Shown here piece after piece: positions 37,578 through 40,883 of a DNA stretch of 40,883 bases (position 1 is the first letter of the stretch; each line of letters opens with the position of its first letter). The notes beneath the pieces are model-generated. The model saw only the letters and a program-made list of their open reading frames with translations, ran no database searches and was not told where the DNA came from. The stretch spans positions 1 to 40,883 of the IMG/VR virus record IMGVR_UViG_3300033141_001770; one strand, 5' to 3'. A program made the position numbers and the translations under genes. The stretch is from a virus.

Positions 37578-37606
37578 ATTGTAACAGAACCTGTTATAGC
37601 TGTCAA
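37578..37606 (-). promoter_or_regulatory. Late promoter with operator in the spacer (leaderless terS)
   Basis: Minus strand TTGACA (37601-37606), 17 bases, TACAAT (37578-37583). The start point expected about seven bases past the -10 is the A of the terS ATG (37571). The spacer contains the perfect inverted repeat TAACAG-N3-CTGTTA (37582-37596 on the plus strand), where a bound repressor would block polymerase. Confidence 0.82.
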
Positions 37607-37670
37607 GTGGGTAACTTCCCAGATTATAAACATATATCACTAGCGAAAACGTCAAAAAACTGAGAAGGGC

Positions 37671-37699
37671 TTGACAAAACTTCTCAAAAATGCTATATT
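37671..37699 (+). promoter_or_regulatory. Rightward promoter, divergent from the late promoter
   Basis: TTGACA (37671-37676), 17 bases, TATATT (37694-37699). It drives the small plus-strand operon at 37748-38398 and faces away from the terS promoter 65 bases to the left. Confidence 0.85.
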
Positions 37700-37706
37700 A
37701 AATATA

Positions 37707-37720
37707 GAGTCTTTAGACTC
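37707..37720 (+). promoter_or_regulatory. Inverted repeat at the transcription start (operator or 5' hairpin)
   Basis: GAGTCT-TT-AGACTC begins about seven bases past the -10 box, so the expected +1 falls on its first bases. As DNA it could be an operator; as RNA it would cap the message with a six-pair hairpin. Confidence 0.6.
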
Positions 37721-37747
37721 TTATATATATAGAGAGAAGCGAGAAGG

Positions 37748-37831
37748 ATGAAGTTATCATATCGTGAGTACGAGGAGGTCTTGGAACTATTGAGAAGGAA
37801 CGAGGAGAGTCATGAGATTTTCTTGGGCTAA
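37748..37831 (+). CDS. 27-residue charged microprotein
   Basis: First frame after the promoter; GAGAAGG sits directly before the ATG at very short spacing. It reads KLSYREYEEVLELLRRNEES, a single acidic/basic helix. It overlaps the next gene by 20 bases and includes that gene's ribosome site. Could be a leader peptide or a real helix-only protein. Confidence 0.45.
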   Translation: MKLSYREYEEVLELLRRNEESHEIFLG

Positions 37832-38192
37832 AGGTAATAAGACTTGTAAACAATGTGGAGAAGTAATCGAAAGAGGAGAACATCAGATTCATATTACCTT
37901 TAAAGGTAGTCAGGGATACTGGATACATTATTATTATCATCAGAGTTGTTATCTGCAGTATCTTGACCTGTTCATAAGAAAGTGGTTCATTGAACATCCT
38001 AATCCACAGAAGAAGAGAGGTAGGAAACCTGTTACTACATATAATAGAGAGAGGAGAAGACAACTGCTGGCTCTGTACCGTTATCATAGGAAGAAAGGTA
38101 ATGTCAGAAGGATGGCTCAGGTTGAAGATGAGATAAGAGAACTGTCTTACGGTGAGTCTCCCTACCATGATATAATAACTGTGTACAGTTAA
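37812..38192 (+). CDS. Zinc-finger protein with basic C-terminus, 126 residues
   Basis: CKQC at residues 12-15, followed by HQIHITF and HQSC, gives a PARP/TRASH-like or HNH-like zinc site (C-x2-C...H...C). Residues 66-110 are very basic (NPQKKRGRKPVTTYNRERRR), a likely DNA-binding arm containing an AT-hook-like RGRKP. A regulator acting on the neighbouring operators is plausible. GAGGAG precedes the ATG. Confidence 0.65.
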   Translation: MRFSWAKGNKTCKQCGEVIERGEHQIHITFKGSQGYWIHYYYHQSCYLQYLDLFIRKWFIEHPNPQKKRGRKPVTTYNRERRRQLLALYRYHRKKGNVRRMAQVEDEIRELSYGESPYHDIITVYS

Positions 38193-38233
38193 TATACAGT
38201 ACAGTTACTGTACAGTACAGTTACTTTACTGTA
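38184..38233. repeat. Cluster of TACAGT repeats (operator or iteron array)
   Basis: Within 50 bases TACAGT occurs five times (38184, 38195, 38200, 38211, 38216) and its complement ACTGTA twice (38207, 38228). A 16-base unit is tandemly repeated at 38195-38210 and 38211-38226, differing in one base. TACAGT-T-ACTGTA (38200-38212) is a perfect palindrome. It lies directly after the zinc-finger gene and upstream of a microprotein gene. Confidence 0.75.
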
Positions 38234-38281
38234 GAGTAGAGGAAATGATGATGAAGAGTAAGCAGAACCAAGGAGTACGAT

Positions 38282-38398
38282 ATGAGAGAACTTGTTATAT
38301 TTCTGGACTGGTTTGATGACCAGATTCTCGGACACAGGTTTTACTGGTTCTGCAGATTCGTCTGCTGGATGTATTCAAGGTATGTACCCAGATTTTGA
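38282..38398 (+). CDS. Aromatic microprotein, 38 residues
   Basis: AAGGAG lies six bases before the ATG at 38282. The peptide is rich in Phe, Trp, Tyr and Cys (FLDWFDDQILGHRFYWFCRF) and probably associates with membranes. It is the last plus-strand gene before a non-coding convergence zone. Unknown function. Confidence 0.5.
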   Translation: MRELVIFLDWFDDQILGHRFYWFCRFVCWMYSRYVPRF

Positions 38399-38585
38399 GC
38401 TAAAATGGAATTTTTCTATATTTCGTCGCCAGGCGTTGCTGGCTCACGCTGGGGGGTAGGGTAGAGGGTATTCATCCGGCTGGAGCTCATGGCTGGTCCA
38501 TCCTGGAGGAAGCATAGGGAGGGATGGTTTTGGACAGTAGAGGACGGGACTGACTGCCTAGTATTGTCAATCCCGTCCAGTGTTG
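38399..38585. other. Non-coding convergence zone with GC-rich hairpins
   Basis: No convincing gene on either strand. GGACGGGA (38542-38549) pairs perfectly with TCCCGTCC (38571-38578), and GCCAG...CTGGC occurs near 38426-38441. The plus strand has G-rich runs (GGGGGGTAGGGTAGAGGG, about 38452-38469). It separates a rightward operon from a leftward one, so it may act as a two-way terminator, but no good T run is present. A small RNA is possible. Confidence 0.4.
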
Positions 38586-38660
38586 TTAGAGGTATTGGGT
38601 AAGTCCGCTGATAAGTAGTAAGGCGATGATGGCGATGGCTAACCATTCCAATGGGCTCAT
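38586..38660 (-). CDS. 24-residue membrane microprotein
   Basis: The ATG at 38660 overlaps the stop of the gene before it (ATGA). The peptide is one hydrophobic segment (WLAIAIIALLLISGL) with short polar ends. Coupled expression with the two genes upstream is likely. Very short, so moderate confidence. Confidence 0.45.
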   Translation of the reverse strand: MSPLEWLAIAIIALLLISGLTQYL

Positions 38661-39010
38661 GCTTCTACCTGTTGCCATTCTTTCAACCAGGCTAGCGACT
38701 CTATGTTCTTCTTCTGCAGTGATTCTATGGCTCTGTTTGGTGCTACATTGGCGGTGCCTTCTATCATGGCTACAACGTCTGGATTGCTAGCCTTAACCTT
38801 GCTCAGCAGAGCACTAGCTGTGAGCTTCTCGCCTGCCTTGTGTTGCCACATCTTAGCCTTACCATTGCCTTGACCTGTGCTTGACTTTGCCTTAACTTGC
38901 TTCTTACCAAACGCTGTAATGTTGTCGTTTATCTGGACGATAGGCTTAATTACCTTAACTCCGTCTTGGTCTAGCTCGGCTACCTCAAAGTATAGTCTCT
39001 TTATCTGCAC
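38657..39010 (-). CDS. Hypothetical protein, 117 residues
   Basis: The N-terminal strands (MQIKRLYFEVAELDQDGVKV) are followed by a Gly/Lys-rich basic loop (GQGNGKAKMWQHKAGEK) and helices ending EWQQVEA. Overlaps the upstream coiled-coil gene by ten bases. Not recognised. Confidence 0.6.
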   Translation of the reverse strand: MQIKRLYFEVAELDQDGVKVIKPIVQINDNITAFGKKQVKAKSSTGQGNGKAKMWQHKAGEKLTASALLSKVKASNPDVVAMIEGTANVAPNRAIESLQKKNIESLAWLKEWQQVEA

Positions 39011-39330
39011 CGTTGCTTCAACCTCTTTGATGATACTATCTTGCTCTCAAGTTCCTTTAACTCTTTCTCATACATCTGATAGTCAGCTACGGCGTCCAGC
39101 TTATCCTGGATAGTTCCAGCTTGCTCGATACTCTTGGCAAGTTCAGCCATTGTTCTTTGGATTTCCGCCTGTTGTGCTTCTAGCTGTTGAAGTATCGTTG
39201 GAGTCTCGCCTTGTTCTTCTGCAGCTATGACCTGGAGTTCGGCATCTGTCGGCTCAGCTAGGTCAATTAGGCTTGATGCGGTATCGGGTATTGTGGTCTG
39301 TGATTTGTTATGTTTGTTGTGTTTGCTCAT
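39001..39330 (-). CDS. Coiled-coil protein, 109 residues
   Basis: GGAGGG upstream of the ATG at 39330. Residues about 45-100 form an acidic coiled coil (LQQLEAQQAEIQRTMAELAK). No family. First gene of a three-gene leftward operon with its own promoter at 39406-39435. Confidence 0.6.
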   Translation of the reverse strand: MSKHNKHNKSQTTIPDTASSLIDLAEPTDAELQVIAAEEQGETPTILQQLEAQQAEIQRTMAELAKSIEQAGTIQDKLDAVADYQMYEKELKELESKIVSSKRLKQRCR

Positions 39331-39381
39331 TCTGTCCCTCCATTATTCTGTTGTTAAGGTGCTAACTAGGATAACACCTAG

Positions 39382-39448
39382 AGCTGGCGTTATACCAGCA
39401 TAGATAGTCTACCATAAGTCAAACTACCTTGTCAAGCTAACGCCAGCT
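39382..39448. repeat. 11-bp inverted repeat enclosing a promoter
   Basis: AGCTGGCGTTA (39382-39392) and TAACGCCAGCT (39438-39448) are perfect complements 45 bases apart. The promoter at 39406-39435 lies between them. Two half-sites bound by one regulator could loop the promoter; in RNA the same arms could form a long-range stem ending the VWA transcript. Confidence 0.65.
39406..39435 (-). promoter_or_regulatory. Leftward promoter for the 39330-38586 operon
   Basis: Minus strand TTGACA (39430-39435), 18 bases, TAGACT (39406-39411). The -35 context AGCTTGACAAGG closely matches the promoter at 1651-1679. The -10 is weaker than in the other promoters, in keeping with activator or repressor control. 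Confidence 0.6.
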
Positions 39449-39478
39449 ATAAGATATGAATTGAGTTACGAATTAAGC

Positions 39479-40883
39479 TCAAACAAGGTCATATAATTGA
39501 GCTACTGACTCTTTCAACATCTTGTTAAAGGTTTTATTATCTCGGATATCTACATTCTTTATCTTTCTATAATCGCTGGGCATCCATGAACCAGAGCGTG
39601 TGCCAGAATTAATTAACGCTACCTTCGGAGTTTCATGCTCCAGCACAGCGTATGTTTGTTCTACAGTGCTGCCGTGGTTAATCCCTCCGTCTGTAAAGTG
39701 AACCAGAATTCCACCACCCTCTCTTTGGAGCAGATGAGCTACATAGATAATAGCATCACCACTGGGAGTAAAATAACCTGTTTCAATCCTCTTCATTCCA
39801 TGTTTATCATCTACTCTGATGATGTGTGTCTGTCCATACTTCTCGTAATACAGGTATATCTGGCTTTCTGGGACAACGTGATGGACTGCTGCACAAGCTC
39901 TGAATATCTCATATTCTCTGTCCATGCTGCCTGAGGCATCCATAACCAATCGGATTCTTTTTTTCTGTTGTGGTTTTTGTTTCTCCTGCCTGAATATCAA
40001 TCCATCAATTGGTGCTCTGTAAAGTCTCCTCTTGTCAATCCTACCAGCTTTCATCTGTCTCTCTGTTATGGCTTCTCTGGATAGTTTGATGTTCCTTAAC
40101 CACTGCAGCTCTCTTACAAGTTCCTCATCTGGTTCCCAGTATCCGTTATATACTTTCGGAGCTTGTTTGACTAGAACAGGACAGACTGGTCTGTAAATCG
40201 GTTTATATTCATTCTTAATCTCACTTTCTTTCTGCATTGCATCCTTTACCAGCTTTCTCACTGTAGCGGTAATATCGCTTACCTCTTCATCTAATAGGTT
40301 TTGAACAGCTATTTGCTCTTCGTCTGTAAGATGAGACTCACTGTCGTTTGGGTCGGGTTCATCAAATGTTCTGGCTCCGTCCTGTTTTGCTTCTTCTTCA
40401 GCTTCTACTATCTTCTTATCAGAATATGCTTGGATGCTGGTTGCAGTGCGCAGTCTCTTGCCTCTGGGGTCAGATATACGCTTCTTAGCTACTTCTGTTG
40501 CTAGTATCTTTCTTATCTTCTCGGATATATTCCTATATATTCTCACTCTCTCCATAACGTCCATTCCATGCTTCAATTCTTTGAAGCCTGTTAACATTAT
40601 CAGAAGTATTTCCCTTCCCTTATCGCTTATGTCCTGCGGTTGCTTGTTATATAGCATTATCATAGAATAGGCGTTACAGGCATCATTCAATGGATTGTCT
40701 GTATTACAATTGCATGTTACGCCTGCACCAAAGAACTTCCTGGCTCTGCGTATGTATTCGGATTGTTTACTTTCCTTAGGGAAGTAATTATCTACCAGTA
40801 GTTCTTCACCCATGTCAACGACAGAACGAAATATGTCAGGAGGACAGCACTTTTTAACTTCAGATGTGTCTATCAGTTCGTGT
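39479..40883 (-). CDS. VWA-domain protein with zincin motif, main part (N-terminus at 458-1)
   Basis: Runs off the right edge in frame. Joined across the circle it starts at 458 and totals 582 residues. This part carries the VWA domain, with MIDAS motif VMDASGSMD (D-x-S-x-S) near residue 422, the Thr of TPSGD and the Asp of FTDGG downstream, so metal-dependent ligand binding is likely retained. A basic helical linker lies between the zincin-like N-terminus and the VWA domain. With the MoxR ATPase it forms a pair like CobS/CobT: the ATPase drives and the VWA protein binds the client. Client and role are unknown. Confidence 0.85.
   Translation of the reverse strand, partial: HELIDTSEVKKCCPPDIFRSVVDMGEELLVDNYFPKESKQSEYIRRARKFFGAGVTCNCNTDNPLNDACNAYSMIMLYNKQPQDISDKGREILLIMLTGFKELKHGMDVMERVRIYRNISEKIRKILATEVAKKRISDPRGKRLRTATSIQAYSDKKIVEAEEEAKQDGARTFDEPDPNDSESHLTDEEQIAVQNLLDEEVSDITATVRKLVKDAMQKESEIKNEYKPIYRPVCPVLVKQAPKVYNGYWEPDEELVRELQWLRNIKLSREAITERQMKAGRIDKRRLYRAPIDGLIFRQEKQKPQQKKRIRLVMDASGSMDREYEIFRACAAVHHVVPESQIYLYYEKYGQTHIIRVDDKHGMKRIETGYFTPSGDAIIYVAHLLQREGGGILVHFTDGGINHGSTVEQTYAVLEHETPKVALINSGTRSGSWMPSDYRKIKNVDIRDNKTFNKMLKESVAQLYDLV
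40770..40883. repeat. Terminal direct repeat, right copy
   Basis: Exact copy of bases 1-114. Removing one copy gives a closed circle of about 40,769 bp and restores the VWA gene. Confidence 0.95.

Noticed and set aside
37071-37655. Longer small-terminase frame starting at 37655
   Set aside because: The extra 28 codons run through the promoter and operator at 37578-37606, and the start lacks a ribosome site.
38245-38316. 23-codon frame starting ATGATGATG before the 38282 gene
   Set aside because: The ribosome site is poor and the better-supported gene at 38282 overlaps it in another frame.

Overview
The window looks like one complete, circularly closed genome of a tailed bacteriophage, cut open inside a gene. 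Bases 1-114 recur exactly as bases 40770-40883, so the unique length is about 40,769 bp. A von Willebrand-type gene that runs off the left end continues without interruption at the right end. The host must be a bacterium: almost every gene has a strong AGGAGG-type ribosome binding site, the promoters are sigma-70-like, and all three stop codons are used in the standard way. Base composition is AT-leaning, and AGA/AGG dominate among arginine codons. I cannot name the host. There is no recognisable integrase, tail tape measure, tail sheath or phage RNA polymerase. Together with the very large protein beside the portal, this suggests a short-tailed (podovirus-like) virion (inference).

Layout. 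(1) 39479-40883 plus 1-1618, minus strand: a small operon with two microproteins, a MoxR-type AAA+ ATPase and a VWA protein that also has a zincin-like HETGH motif. (2) 1762-15736, plus strand: the early/replication arm, about 35 tightly packed genes, many with 4-base overlaps. It includes a RepA-like ATPase, a Cas4/RecB-like nuclease, a Sak4-like RecA-fold ATPase, an XPF/ERCC4-type nuclease with helix-hairpin-helix, a ClpP-like peptidase, a metallophosphoesterase, a DNA methyltransferase and a family A DNA polymerase with proofreading domain. This arm is interrupted at 5650-6360 by about 700 bases without a credible long gene. That stretch is packed with perfect complementary segments and reads as a large ornate non-coding RNA. 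(3) 37571 down to 15730, minus strand: the late arm in the order terminase small subunit, basic and zinc-ribbon microproteins, terminase large subunit, portal, a LAGLIDADG-containing ORF, a 2059-residue polyvalent-type protein with an ADP-ribosyltransferase-like domain, scaffold, major capsid protein, decoration-type protein, tail/fibre proteins, a holin-like protein and a papain-like peptidase. (4) 37671-38398 plus and 39330-38586 minus: short accessory operons around an operator-rich, largely non-coding zone.

Control. Seven promoters share a very similar -35 box (CTTGACA) with 17 or 18 bases to the -10. They sit at the divergent junctions near 1.7 kb and 37.6 kb, in front of the RepA-like ATPase, in front of the scaffold/capsid genes and in front of the 39330 operon. 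The terminase promoter has an inverted repeat in its spacer and appears to make a leaderless message. The early and late arms converge at 15730-15736, where the two stop codons overlap inside a short hairpin.

Most unusual items: the large RNA at 5650-6360; an in-frame union of a small membrane protein and a LAGLIDADG endonuclease with no ordinary start codon; a 268-base cassette bounded by 17-base direct repeats that carries an alanyl-tRNA-synthetase-like fragment; the MoxR/VWA-zincin pair; and the giant polyvalent protein.
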